Of a stretch of DNA of 64,000 bases, positions 1 to 8,824 are shown in pieces; position 1 is the first letter of the stretch; each line of letters starts with the position of its first letter. Below the pieces are notes generated by a model. That model did no database searches. It was not told the origin of the DNA and was given only the letters and a program-made list of their open reading frames with translations. The position numbers and the translations under genes are program-made. Source of the DNA: JACCZH01 sp963729445 (lineage in GTDB: Bacteria > Chloroflexota > Chloroflexia > Thermomicrobiales > CFX8); the NCBI GenBank assembly GCA_963729445.1, contig CAVSNU010000005.1, forward strand, positions 372,001 to 436,000. Reading direction: 5' to 3'.

Positions 1-366
1 CGTCAGATCTCAGGACAGCGGCCGGCAGGACGTCTCCGCGTGATAGTGGGCATACCAGCCAACGGTGGGGTCGGCCGGCAACGGTTCAACTCGCATCATG
101 CTCCGCGCTCATGAACGATTCCAAGGAACGAACGTGCACAGGATACAGCACCGCACCATGCTAGCCAACGGTCGATATCCTCCACCAGGCCAACCACGTT
201 CGTCATCAGGATCAGCCGGCACCACACGCTCGTGCGTGGCAAGGTCGACGAAAATCCGTGCCGCTGCAAACCTGTTACAGACGTGTCGATCTCGTGGATC
301 GTCAGACTGTGCAACCTCCTCCACTCCCGCCATATCACGCAAACAGCGTCATGAAGCGAGTTTCTG
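1..366. other. No supportable gene
   Basis: This stretch lies downstream of the dehydratase gene that ends at 367. Both strands carry short open frames, but none has a recognisable domain or a good ribosome binding site. A 29-codon frame on the minus strand (99 down to 10) and an 80-codon frame before it (338 down to 96) overlap at their ends. I see nothing that makes either convincing. Confidence 0.5.
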
Positions 367-1344
367 TCAAGTTTCCGTGAAGATCTCCGCCAACAACGAC
401 GGGTTGATGCTGCCGCCGCTGATCAGGCAGATGGTCTTGCCGCGCTCGTCTGGGGCCAGAGCCAGTGCTGCCGCAACCGCCATCGCGCCGGCCGGCTCGG
501 AGATGATCTTGTTGCGCATCGCCAGCTGGTACACCGCCGCGCGGGTCTCATCGTCTGATACTGTCAGGCAGCCGTCGGCCAGTCGTTGGAGCAGGGGAAA
601 CGTTTCGGAGAACACCACCGGCGAGCCGGCGCCATCGACGAACGACGAGCACTGGACCGTGCGAGGCTCGCCTGCCTCCAGCGAGTGAGCCAGCGCGCAG
701 CAGGTGTCCGGCTGAACGCCGAACACACGCACTTCCGGTCGATGAGCCTTGATCGCGGTCGCGATGCCCGCCAGCAGCCCACCTCCGCCTACTGGAACGA
801 TGACGGTCTCGACGTCTGGGAGATCTTCCAGAATCTCCAGGCCGATCGTGCCATTGCCCGCCGCCACTCGCGCATCAGCGAAAGGATGCACGAAGCCTTG
901 ACGCCCATCGAAGCGTCCGTCCCGCATCGCAACGAACATCTGATCGCGCGGGATAAACTCAATGGCAGCACCGTAGGCGCGGGTGGCATCGATCTTCGAC
1001 TGCGGCGCGCCCTCTGGCATGATCGCCGTGGACGGCAGGCCGAGCTTGCGCGCCGACCAGGCGACGGCCTGCGACATATTGCCGGCGCTCAACGTGCAAG
1101 CGGCGCCCAACGGACCTGCGGCCATCATCATCGCCAGCGCGTTATACGCCCCGCGCGCCTTGAACGATCCCACCGGCGCGAACACCTCCGGCTTGATCCA
1201 GACATCCGCCAGTCCGCCCTGCCCCAGCAATTGCAACAACGGAGTCCGGACGATCGTTCCGCGCAACCGCTCGGCAGCCTGTTCGATGTCATTGATATGC
1301 AAGTCCAAGAGCAGTCTCTCCATCAGTACGCTTGAATGGTCCAT
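367..1344 (-). CDS. Threonine/serine dehydratase-like PLP enzyme
   Basis: A 325-residue fold-type II PLP enzyme of the threonine/serine dehydratase group, expected to deaminate L-threonine or L-serine to a 2-oxo acid in the cytoplasm. Visible motifs are the PLP lysine in GSFKARGA (Lys62), the glycine-rich phosphate loop GGGGL (186-190) and a C-terminal SGGSINP. No ACT regulatory domain follows, so this is the short catabolic type and not the long biosynthetic IlvA. The frame is open to 1458, but that would overlap the divergent gene at 1446; conserved sequence begins near the ATG at 1344 (alternative ATG 1323). Substrate could also be a related hydroxy-amino acid. Confidence 0.85.
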   Translation of the reverse strand: MDHSSVLMERLLLDLHINDIEQAAERLRGTIVRTPLLQLLGQGGLADVWIKPEVFAPVGSFKARGAYNALAMMMAAGPLGAACTLSAGNMSQAVAWSARKLGLPSTAIMPEGAPQSKIDATRAYGAAIEFIPRDQMFVAMRDGRFDGRQGFVHPFADARVAAGNGTIGLEILEDLPDVETVIVPVGGGGLLAGIATAIKAHRPEVRVFGVQPDTCCALAHSLEAGEPRTVQCSSFVDGAGSPVVFSETFPLLQRLADGCLTVSDDETRAAVYQLAMRNKIISEPAGAMAVAAALALAPDERGKTICLISGGSINPSLLAEIFTET

Positions 1345-1445
1345 CGAAAAGGTGAGTGTCGCATAGTTGTCGCGCGGGCAATACCCCGGTTGCGCATCAC
1401 CCGACGCTACGCCACAATCAACGTCAAAAGGGAAGGGCGTGGGAC
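1345..1445. promoter_or_regulatory. Divergent intergenic region
   Basis: About 100 bp separate the starts of the dehydratase (minus) and the GMC operon (plus), so both promoters should lie here. I see a purine-rich RBS (GGGAAGGG) before the plus-strand ATG at 1446, but no convincing -35/-10 pair or operator palindrome. Confidence 0.3.
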
Positions 1446-1961
1446 ATGGACGCGACACACTGGACTCTCACTCACGCAGAACGCTCCGTGCTGGAGGCAG
1501 CGCTGGATGCGTTGATACCGGCCGGCGGGAGTTTTCCGCCGCCATCGCGCACCGGCATCATTGACGACTTCATCATCCCGCGGCTGGGGCCGGCCGGCTC
1601 GCTGCCTGTGCCCTACCCGGGGTTGACAACCGACGATCTCAAAGCGATTCTGCTGCGGCTCGATGGCGGCGATACCATGACTGCCGCGCTTGAGCAGCTT
1701 GAACTCGAGTATCCCGTCGCCTTTCAGGGGCTGTGGGCACTGGCGACGTACGGGTACTACTCGCGGCCGGAAGCGATCGAGGCTATCCAGAAAGACCACG
1801 CTCCGGCCTACCACGGCGCGCCGCTGCCGCTCGGATACGAGCACGCCATCGATCCCTGGAACCCGGAGGATCCCCTCCAGCGCCCTCGGCAGCCGCGCGG
1901 CTCCTACATCCCGACTGACGCCGTTCAACCGATCGCCAAACGTGAGGATTCTCGGACATGA
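1446..1961 (+). CDS. Gluconate 2-dehydrogenase subunit 3-like protein
   Basis: A 171-residue protein resembling the small subunit 3 family of membrane gluconate dehydrogenases (DUF with conserved N-terminal helix and a D-x-L-I-P-A start). The N-terminal stretch ALDALIPAGG and the tandem aromatic segment around residues 95-105 (ATYGYYSRPE) fit the family. No twin-arginine signal is visible, unlike several family members. Its stop overlaps the start of the next gene by 4 bp (ATGA), so it is translationally coupled to the GMC flavoprotein. It is inferred to be that enzyme's partner subunit. Confidence 0.75.
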   Translation: MDATHWTLTHAERSVLEAALDALIPAGGSFPPPSRTGIIDDFIIPRLGPAGSLPVPYPGLTTDDLKAILLRLDGGDTMTAALEQLELEYPVAFQGLWALATYGYYSRPEAIEAIQKDHAPAYHGAPLPLGYEHAIDPWNPEDPLQRPRQPRGSYIPTDAVQPIAKREDSRT

Positions 1962-3553
1962 GTGCGCTCGACCCGGTGGATGTCCTGCTTGTCGGCTCCG
2001 GTATGGCCGGCGCGGCAATCGCGAAGCGCCTGAGCGAGCGAGGACTGAGCATTGCCTGTCTCGAACAGGGTCCATGGGTACGGAGCGAGGAGCACCCGCA
2101 CTACAGCAACGAGTGGGAGTTCGAGACGCTGCGCGGCTGGCATCGCAACCCGAACGACCGGCACGCGCCGGCCGATTTCCCGGTGACCGGCGGCGACATC
2201 ACGCCCCTGCTCTACAACGCGGTCGGCGGCAGCACGATTCACTACAACGCTCACTGGCCGCGCCTCAAACCGGTCGATTTCCGCAAGGGCACCGAGCATG
2301 GCATGGAAGGGTCAGTTGACTGGCCCATCAGCTACGAAGACCTGGCACCCTATTACGAGCAGAACGACGTGGAAATGGGCGTGGCCGGGCTCGCAGGTGA
2401 CCCCGCCAACCCGCCCAGGTCGCCGCGTCAAACTCGCCCGCACCCCTTCGGTAAGCACACGACGCTGCTGACCGCCGGCATGGAGCGGCTTGGCTGGCAC
2501 TGGTGGCCGGCCGAGAATGCCATTATCAGCGAAGACTACGACGGGCGAATCGCCTGCAACCAGTGCGGAGCCTGCCGCAACGGCTGTCCCAGGGGCTCGC
2601 TGGCGATGACCAGCGTCACCTACTGGCCCAAGGCGCTCAGGAACGGCGTTGATCTCCGGCCCAACTGCCGGGTTGAACGGATCACAACAGACGCCCGGGG
2701 CCGGGCCAATGGCGCGGTCTACATCGATCTCGTCACCGGCCAGCGACACCGCCAGGAGGCCTCGGTCGTCGTGCTGGCAGCTGGAGGGTTGGGAACGCCG
2801 CGCTTACTCCTCCTTTCTGCCGACAGCCGGTTTCCAGACGGTCTCGCCAACAGTTCCGGGGTCGCCGGCCGCTACGTCATGCATCACGCCTACGCCTTCG
2901 TTAACTACATCTTTGATGAGCCGGTCGACGGCTTTGCCGGGGCGTATGGCGCGCCGGCCGTCAGCCAGGAGTTCTATGACACTGACGCGAGCCGCGGCTT
3001 CGTCAATGGCCTGACCTATCAGGTTGGGCGCGGGTTTACTGCCTCAACTGCCGCGATTCTGACGCCCTGGGGAGCCCATCACCGCGAGGCGTTTAGCCGG
3101 TTTTTCAACCATGAGGTGGTGATGAACGTCCAGGCTGAGGACCTGCCGGCATATGATAACCGCGTCGAGCTGGACGGTGGCGCGCTCGATTCCAGCGGGC
3201 TTCCTGGCGTAAAGGTGCACTACAAGCTGCATCCAAACGACCGGGCGATTGTCGAATTCGGTATCGAGCGCGCTCGTGAGCTGGCCGACGCCGCCGGGGC
3301 GATGGAGTTCCTGTCGCCGGGCGTCGTGTCGCCCAATCCAGCCTGGCATCTGCTCGGTACCTGCCGGATGGGTACTGACCCGGAATCATCGGTTACCGAC
3401 GCCAACCACCAGGCATGGGACGTGCCCAATCTCTATATCTGCGACGGCTCATCCTTCGTCACGGGTGGCTCGGTGAACCCAACCTCAACCATCGGCGCGC
3501 TCGCGCTGCGCTGTGCCGACCGTATTCTGGACCGCGAGGATGTCCGCGGCTGA
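1958..3553 (+). CDS. GMC-family FAD oxidoreductase with CxxC cluster
   Basis: A 531-residue glucose-methanol-choline oxidoreductase. The N-terminal FAD-binding loop is VGSGMAGAA (residues 12-20). Near residue 200 sits CNQCGACRNGCP, a CxxCxxCxxxCP motif like an iron-sulfur ligand set, also known from some bacterial GMC alcohol oxidases. The C-terminus carries the family signature with GTCRMG, then NLYICDGS and NPTSTIGALALR. It starts inside the stop codon of the subunit 3 gene, giving a two-gene operon. A sugar or alcohol is the likely substrate, oxidised into a membrane or soluble carrier; no cytochrome c subunit is present next to it. Substrate is not determined. Confidence 0.85.
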   Translation: MSALDPVDVLLVGSGMAGAAIAKRLSERGLSIACLEQGPWVRSEEHPHYSNEWEFETLRGWHRNPNDRHAPADFPVTGGDITPLLYNAVGGSTIHYNAHWPRLKPVDFRKGTEHGMEGSVDWPISYEDLAPYYEQNDVEMGVAGLAGDPANPPRSPRQTRPHPFGKHTTLLTAGMERLGWHWWPAENAIISEDYDGRIACNQCGACRNGCPRGSLAMTSVTYWPKALRNGVDLRPNCRVERITTDARGRANGAVYIDLVTGQRHRQEASVVVLAAGGLGTPRLLLLSADSRFPDGLANSSGVAGRYVMHHAYAFVNYIFDEPVDGFAGAYGAPAVSQEFYDTDASRGFVNGLTYQVGRGFTASTAAILTPWGAHHREAFSRFFNHEVVMNVQAEDLPAYDNRVELDGGALDSSGLPGVKVHYKLHPNDRAIVEFGIERARELADAAGAMEFLSPGVVSPNPAWHLLGTCRMGTDPESSVTDANHQAWDVPNLYICDGSSFVTGGSVNPTSTIGALALRCADRILDREDVRG

Positions 3554-3600
3554 GCTCGCGGACGAGGGGCCGGGCAGCGAAGCTCTTCGTTGCCTTCCCA

Positions 3601-3900
3601 CTACTTCTTCTCGCCGGGATCCTCATCCAGCACCGGCTCTCCGGCCAGATCCTCGAACTCGCGCAGTTTGCGCTTCTGCTTGCTACGCGCCGCGCCAGAC
3701 CTGTCATCCGTCGACTCATCACCCTCGCGCACGGGCTCATCGGTTAGATCCTCGAACTCATCGATGTCGTCGTGGACGTTACCGGGCGGCTCGGCCGATT
3801 GGCCGTAAGAGCGCGCTGGTGTGTTGGACGGCTCCTCGCTCTGACGGTGGTGTGGCCGGCGCGGGTCCATGTCACGCGGGATTCGTGGGATACCACTCAT
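3601..3900 (-). CDS. Acidic low-complexity protein with duplicated EFEDL motif
   Basis: A 99-residue, very hydrophilic protein with no recognised domain. The start ATG at 3900 has a purine-rich RBS (GAGAGG) about 10 nt upstream. Most of the sequence is charged and likely disordered. The second half contains two related blocks, DEFEDLTDEPV and REFEDLAGEPV, separated by a basic linker, which suggests an internal duplication. It faces the GMC gene tail to tail and diverges from the D-2-hydroxyacid dehydrogenase. A frame that continues far upstream is only the shadow of that dehydrogenase. Function unknown. Confidence 0.55.
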   Translation of the reverse strand: MSGIPRIPRDMDPRRPHHRQSEEPSNTPARSYGQSAEPPGNVHDDIDEFEDLTDEPVREGDESTDDRSGAARSKQKRKLREFEDLAGEPVLDEDPGEKK

Positions 3901-4014
3901 GGTCGTTGATCCTCTCCCTCTTCGGGCTGGCCGTTTCACCGGAAACACATGGGGCTGTTGGCTTTCGATATTATCACCCATACTGGCAACGTCTTGAAAG
4001 GAGCCTCCGGCTAT

Positions 4015-4974
4015 ATGACCTCGAACAAGATCGTCCTCGCCTTCGATATCGGTGGGAACTACGTCGAGCGCATTCGCGCCACCTACCCCGAGCTCAGTTT
4101 CACCGTCTGCACCGAGCAGGACCAGATCCCCGCGGCGCTGGCGGACGCCGACGCCGTCGTTGGTTGGGGACACTACGACGGCGCAACCCTGGCCGGCGCC
4201 CCGAAGCTGCGCTGGATCCACACCTTTGGAGCGGGTGTTGACACGCTGCTGACGCCAGAGCTCATTGATAGCGAGATTGTTGTCACCAACAACAGCGGCG
4301 TGCGTGGGCCGAACATCGCCGAGCACATCCTGGCGATGATGCTCGGGTTCGCCCGGGGCCTGCCCGAAATCATGCGCTACCAGACGAAGCGCGAGTGGCA
4401 CCATGCCGACCGGGAGGTCTTCGAGCTCGGCGGCCAGACGCTGGGTATCGCCGGCCTGGGCGACATCGGTCAGGCACTGGCCTGGCGGGCAAACGCCCTC
4501 GGCATGCAGGTCATCGGCGTGCGTCGTAAGCAGTCGGACCTGCCGCGAGGCGTGGACCACGTCCACCCTCCGGAAGAGCTGCACACCTTCCTGGCCGAAG
4601 CAGATCATGTCGCGATCTGCCTGCCGCTGACGCCCACGACCCACCAGATGTTCGGCGCGGCGGAATTCGCCGCCATGAAGCCGAGCGCCTACATCTATAA
4701 CATCGGTCGTGGGCCGATTATCGACCAGGAGGCGCTTGTGGCGGCCCTGCAATCGGGGCAGATTGCAGGCGCCGGTCTCGACGTCACCGATCCAGAGCCG
4801 CTGCCGGCCGACTCGCCACTCTGGGACATGACCAACGTCCAGATCACCTGCCACACGTCCGGCGCCACGCCCTACAACTGGGAGCGCGGGGTGGAAATTC
4901 TGATCGATAACCTCGGCCGCTTCCAGCGCGGCGAGCCGCTGCGGAACGTGGTGGATAAAGACGCGGGCTACTAA
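4015..4974 (+). CDS. D-2-hydroxyacid dehydrogenase
   Basis: A 319-residue NAD(P)-dependent dehydrogenase of the D-isomer 2-hydroxyacid family (phosphoglycerate/glyoxylate reductase-like). It shows the NAD-binding loop GLGDIG (about 143-148), the catalytic arginine in NIGRG, the glutamate in DPEPLP and the catalytic histidine in TCHTSG. These three form the usual Arg-Glu-His set. There is no C-terminal ACT domain, so it is not classical SerA. The ATG at 4015 is chosen because AAAGGAG stands 11 nt upstream; the frame is open to 3949. Substrate cannot be read from sequence. Confidence 0.88.
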   Translation: MTSNKIVLAFDIGGNYVERIRATYPELSFTVCTEQDQIPAALADADAVVGWGHYDGATLAGAPKLRWIHTFGAGVDTLLTPELIDSEIVVTNNSGVRGPNIAEHILAMMLGFARGLPEIMRYQTKREWHHADREVFELGGQTLGIAGLGDIGQALAWRANALGMQVIGVRRKQSDLPRGVDHVHPPEELHTFLAEADHVAICLPLTPTTHQMFGAAEFAAMKPSAYIYNIGRGPIIDQEALVAALQSGQIAGAGLDVTDPEPLPADSPLWDMTNVQITCHTSGATPYNWERGVEILIDNLGRFQRGEPLRNVVDKDAGY

Positions 4975-5112
4975 GGACGCAATACACGAGCGCCGAACCG
5001 CTGCCAGGGGCTCATTCTCGATACGATTGAAATCAGACGTCGGGACCGCTGCCCACGTCCTCGTGAAGATCGCGTTGATCGTTATCCAGGATCACGAGAG
5101 GAGCGACGCACA

Positions 5113-5475
5113 ATGGCGCAGGACATGGATCGACCGGCTGTGTTGTACGACTTGTCAGTCAGTCAAATGGAGGAGATCTACCAGCAATCTGTTGAAGACG
5201 ACCGGGCCGGCTTCGACCGCCGGGCTGACGCATACGGCTGGTCAGCAGATCAGGCTGATGAGGTCTGGAGCTGGATGGCTCGCCCGCGTGTGCTGCTTGA
5301 GCTATTGGACCCGCAGCTCGCCGCGCTCCGGCGGCATTTCATCGAAGGTGACCGGGCCAGCTTCGACGCTGACGCCGCGAACTACGGCTGGACAGCCGAC
5401 GAAGCCAATGAAGTCTGGGTCTGGCTCTCGCGGCGCGTGGCCATCGACGGTGATCTGGAAGCCGCATCGCCTTAG
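5113..5475 (+). CDS. Small protein made of two tandem repeats
   Basis: A 120-residue protein I do not recognise. It is built almost wholly of two copies of a unit of about 50 residues (roughly 10-59 and 60-109). Both copies share the pattern D-R-A-[GS]-F-D, then Y-G-W-[ST]-A-D, then E-V-W-x-W. The many tryptophans and acidic residues suggest a compact helical repeat. AGAGGAG lies 9 nt before the ATG. No signal peptide or membrane segment is visible, so it is probably cytoplasmic. It stands alone between the dehydrogenase and a repeat region. Confidence 0.7.
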   Translation: MAQDMDRPAVLYDLSVSQMEEIYQQSVEDDRAGFDRRADAYGWSADQADEVWSWMARPRVLLELLDPQLAALRRHFIEGDRASFDADAANYGWTADEANEVWVWLSRRVAIDGDLEAASP

Positions 5476-6094
5476 AGCGGTTGCCGGGAACACTCGATTT
5501 CGTGGCGGCGCAATGCCGGACGTGTCCTGATTGATCCGGGCTTCGCGATCTCGGTACTGGCGCAAGAATGAGGTTGCCCTGATTGATCCGATAATGAGGA
5601 CTGCGTAGCGGCGCAATTCATTGCGCCCTCTCCGGCGCCCGAGCAGCCAGGCAAGGCGCAATAAATTGCGCCGCTACGCAGACGATGCCCTCTCAATTCA
5701 ATCGTGGATCAAGTTGGACAGCGCCACCACGCCTCTGTCTTCGCTCAGCGCTGTACGCGGCGCGACAACTCGAACATCAAAGCTGGATGGTAGACGCACC
5801 TCCCGCTCTATCGCTAGCCGTCGTCGGGATAGACTGCTACACTGTCCCGCACATGACTGCGTCTAGGGTTCCGCTGTGTGCCCGCCTTGAGGCCCGACAA
5901 TCTGGGCAACACAGGACTGGACCGAGCGACGCCACGGTTGCCGCGGCGACCGCACAACTGACGGTAGAAAAGGCCTGAGGTCCCTGATTCGTCGTGTTCT
6001 GCGCTCAGGTAGGACCGCATAGGAACGGGAACCTGGCCTTGCCACAAATCGCCCAGCAACCACCGCTCCAATCGAGATCGTCGAGCCAGGCAGG
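5476..6094. other. Intergenic region with palindromic repeat
   Basis: No gene is supported here. The part 5527-5590 carries pieces (TGATTGATCCG and AATGAGGTTG) that recur in the nested repeat at 45.3-45.6 kb. The perfect hairpin at 5601-5681 is listed separately. From 5690 to 6090 I see only short unsupported frames. Confidence 0.6.
5601..5681. repeat. Family A inverted repeat
   Basis: An 81-bp palindromic element. The left arm reads GTAGCGGCGCAATT and the right arm is its near-perfect inverse ending GCGCCGCTAC, with a C/G-rich centre. Each arm also holds an inner palindrome of the type GGCGCAATnnATTGCGCC. The same family occurs near 24.0, 34.75, 45.3-45.6 and 62.57 kb, always between genes, which fits a small non-autonomous repeat. 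Confidence 0.9.
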
Positions 6095-7300
6095 GTGCGC
6101 CTCATGATGCGGGCACGCGCCTGGGTTGCTGAGCGGACGCTTGGACGCTCGACACTCATCATGGCGTCGACGGTGCATCTGCTTAACGACGCCTGCTTCG
6201 CTCTGCTCTACCCACTCCTGCCGTTTATCGCGGAAGATCTTGAGCTCTCCTATACCCAGGTGGGGCTCCTGAAAGCCACCTTTTCCGGGGCCGCAGGAGC
6301 GCTCCAGATCCCGGCGGGGGCGATGGGGGTGCGCTACGGTGAAGCGCTGGTGCTTCTGCTGGGCAATATCTGGGTCGGGCTGGGACTGATTGCGATGGCG
6401 CTCACCGGCAGCTTCGTCTTCCTGCTCGGCGCGGCTGTACTAGGCGGCGTCGGCGGCAACGCCCAGCACCCCCTGGCAGCCTCGCTGGTCTCGAAGAGCG
6501 TTACGCGAAAACAGATGGCGACCGCGATGGGCACCCTGAATTTCTCCGGAGATCTGGGCAAGCTCGTTGGGCCGTTCATCGCCGGCGTGATTGCGGCCCA
6601 GTTTGGCTGGCGGGCAGCGCTCGCCGTGGTCGGCGCGTTCACGGCGATCTTCACCGGCGGACTCCTGCTGCGCGCCTACAACGGGAAGGCCGGAAACGGC
6701 TCGCAGCCTGAGCGCACGGTGACACTGGAGATCGGGACTGTGCGCAAGGGATTCAATTACATCATGCTGGCGGGTGCGCTCGACAACGCCACCCGTGGAG
6801 CAGCGTTGACCTTTATTCCGTTTGTGCTGGCTGATAAGGGCTTCAACGCTGCCGCGATTAGCGCCCTCTTCGGCGTGATCTTCGCTGCCGGTGCGGCTGG
6901 TAAATTCGCCTGCGGCTGGTTGAGCGATCGGTGGGGCATGTTGACGGTGATCGTCGTGACCGAGATCGTGACGGCCTCAGCCTTGATCGCCCTGGTGTTC
7001 GCCGAAGCCTGGCTGACGATCCCGCTGTCGATCCTCTTTGGCTTCGCCCTGAATGGCACCTCCTCGGCGCTGAGCGTCGCCGTGGCACACTTCGTGCCTC
7101 CCGACAAACGTGCTCGCGGGTACGGCACCTATTTCACCGCGGCGCTGGTGAGCTCCGCCGTCGCGCCGTTAGCGTACGGGGTGCTGGGTGACGTGGCGGG
7201 GTTGGTAACTGTCTTTATCGTGATGGCGATCCTGACCGTGGCCGTCATCGCCGTCATCCTCCCGGTCCGCCAGGCGCTGATGCGCTCCGAGCAGGTCTAA
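6095..7300 (+). CDS. MFS transporter, fosmidomycin-resistance-like
   Basis: A 401-residue major facilitator with about 12 hydrophobic segments. The start of helix 1 (HLLNDACFALLYPLLPF) followed by LSYTQVGLLKATF resembles the FSR-type efflux branch. The frame opens with GTG at 6095; ATG codons at 6104 and 6107 are equally likely starts, and the purine run before them (AGGCAGGG) favours 6104. It is a single gene, 34 bp ahead of the hydrolase. Substrate unknown; export of a small molecule is likely from the family. Confidence 0.82.
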   Translation: MRLMMRARAWVAERTLGRSTLIMASTVHLLNDACFALLYPLLPFIAEDLELSYTQVGLLKATFSGAAGALQIPAGAMGVRYGEALVLLLGNIWVGLGLIAMALTGSFVFLLGAAVLGGVGGNAQHPLAASLVSKSVTRKQMATAMGTLNFSGDLGKLVGPFIAGVIAAQFGWRAALAVVGAFTAIFTGGLLLRAYNGKAGNGSQPERTVTLEIGTVRKGFNYIMLAGALDNATRGAALTFIPFVLADKGFNAAAISALFGVIFAAGAAGKFACGWLSDRWGMLTVIVVTEIVTASALIALVFAEAWLTIPLSILFGFALNGTSSALSVAVAHFVPPDKRARGYGTYFTAALVSSAVAPLAYGVLGDVAGLVTVFIVMAILTVAVIAVILPVRQALMRSEQV

Positions 7301-7334
7301 ACGTAAGAAGTGCACGATCGGGAGGAGCCCGTAG

Positions 7335-8030
7335 ATGCAGCCGGCATTTGTCCTCGTCCATAGTCCGCTAGTTGGACCGTCCACATGGTCGCTCGTTGCC
7401 GACGAATTAGGCCGACAAGGGTTCGAGACGATCGTCCCAACGCTCGGCAAAGAACATCCCACCCGGCCGTATTGGGAACAACATGCGACCGAAGTCGTGG
7501 AGACGTTGAACGTGATCTCGGGGGATATTCCTCTGATCCTGGTGGGACACAGTGGTGCTGGGCCGCTTCTGCCAGCTATCCAACAACTCGCGCAGCGCAA
7601 CGTGGTTGGATACATCTTCGTCGACGCCGGCATTCCACTCGCTGGACGTAGCCAGCTTGACCTGATGACTCTTGAATCGCCCGAAATCGCGGAACAGTTT
7701 CGCCACGCGCTGCAATCCGGAGAGCGTTTCCCAACGTGGAGCGCAGAGGATCTCCAGGACGTCATTCCAGACGAGACCTATCGCCAGAGAATCCTGAACG
7801 AGCTACAACCTCGCAGGCTCGACTATTTCAACGAACGGATACCCGTCTTCGAAGGCTGGCCGGATGCGCCCTGCGCCTATCTTCAATTCACCTCCACATA
7901 CGAGGTCTTCGCTGACCGAGCACGAACCGAAGGATGGATCTTCCACAGGATCGACGCCGGCCACTTTCACATGCTCGTTGATCCCGAGGGTGTCGCGGCA
8001 GTGCTGCTCAACGTTGCCGGGAATCAGTAG
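7335..8030 (+). CDS. Alpha/beta hydrolase
   Basis: A 231-residue alpha/beta-hydrolase. The nucleophile elbow is GHSGAG, near residue 73, and a histidine in DAGHFHML close to the C-terminus is the likely catalytic base. An N-terminal oxyanion region (LVHSPLVGPSTW) is present. GGAGG lies 8 nt before the ATG. It follows the MFS gene closely and may be co-transcribed. Its 3' end overlaps the convergent ecfT gene by 7 bp. Substrate is not known. Confidence 0.82.
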   Translation: MQPAFVLVHSPLVGPSTWSLVADELGRQGFETIVPTLGKEHPTRPYWEQHATEVVETLNVISGDIPLILVGHSGAGPLLPAIQQLAQRNVVGYIFVDAGIPLAGRSQLDLMTLESPEIAEQFRHALQSGERFPTWSAEDLQDVIPDETYRQRILNELQPRRLDYFNERIPVFEGWPDAPCAYLQFTSTYEVFADRARTEGWIFHRIDAGHFHMLVDPEGVAAVLLNVAGNQ

Positions 8031-8824
8031 ATACTCCGCCCAAACCCATGGACCAGCGCGAGGTACCCCAGGATAAGCGCGCCAACCACGGTCAGCCCCA
8101 AGGCAAACCAGTCTGCCGGCCGCATCTGAAGGTCGCGCAAGACGGTCCGCTGGCGACGAGCGCCGAATCCGCGTGACTCCAGCGTCATGGCGAGCTGCTC
8201 GCTGGCACGAAAGGCGCTTACCAGCGACGCCACCATGATCGGGATCATCTGGCGCGCCCGGCGGAACACATTGCCGTGCAGGATCAACCCGCGCGACTGC
8301 TGGGCCTCCGACACCGTCACGAAGATCCCGGCGAAAGTAGGGATAAAGCGCAGGCCGATGGTGAGCGACATGCCCCACGAGAAGGGCAGCCCGAGCCGCA
8401 CAAACCCACGCACCAGCTCGCGGGTGTCGGTTGTCCCGATCCAGAGGAGAAAGACAAAACTGACAACGGCTATTCTGAGGGCTGTGGCGAGGCCCACCTG
8501 AAGCGCACCGGTCGTCACCGTCAAGGGACCGAAGCTGAAGATCGTCTCACCGGCCTGATAAAAGACCGGCCAGAGCAGCACCACCAGGATGAGCAGCGGC
8601 AAGATCGCCCGCCACACCGCGCGCAGCTTGCTCCATGGATAGCCTGCCGTGAGCAGGATCAGATGGATAACGACGATGCTGGCGGTGAGCAGGATCAGGT
8701 TGAGCCAGAGCAACAGCACCACGCTGCAGGCAGCGACGATCGCCAGCTTGACTCGCGGATCGAGCCGGTGTAACCAGGAGCGGCCTGCGACGTAAAAATC
8801 GAAAGAGGCGTTCGCAACGCTCAT
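8024..8824 (-). CDS. ecfT: ECF transporter transmembrane subunit EcfT
   Basis: A 266-residue membrane protein with four to five strongly hydrophobic segments. It carries the two short coupling motifs of EcfT proteins: EAQQSRG (about 176-182) and ESRGFG (about 222-227), which dock on the two ATPases. It is the last gene of an A1-A2-T block and its ATG overlaps the stop of the ATPase gene before it (8821-8824). In the membrane it links ATP hydrolysis to toppling of the vitamin-binding S component. Confidence 0.9.
   Translation of the reverse strand: MSVANASFDFYVAGRSWLHRLDPRVKLAIVAACSVVLLLWLNLILLTASIVVIHLILLTAGYPWSKLRAVWRAILPLLILVVLLWPVFYQAGETIFSFGPLTVTTGALQVGLATALRIAVVSFVFLLWIGTTDTRELVRGFVRLGLPFSWGMSLTIGLRFIPTFAGIFVTVSEAQQSRGLILHGNVFRRARQMIPIMVASLVSAFRASEQLAMTLESRGFGARRQRTVLRDLQMRPADWFALGLTVVGALILGYLALVHGFGRSIY

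Noticed and set aside
65..688. 207-codon plus-strand frame over the dehydratase gene
   Set aside because: It is an antisense shadow of the conserved PLP enzyme; it has no RBS and no domain.
4000..4854. 417-codon minus-strand frame including the 99-residue protein
   Set aside because: Its upper part lies over the D-2-hydroxyacid dehydrogenase on the other strand and has no family features; only the part after 3900 is plausible.
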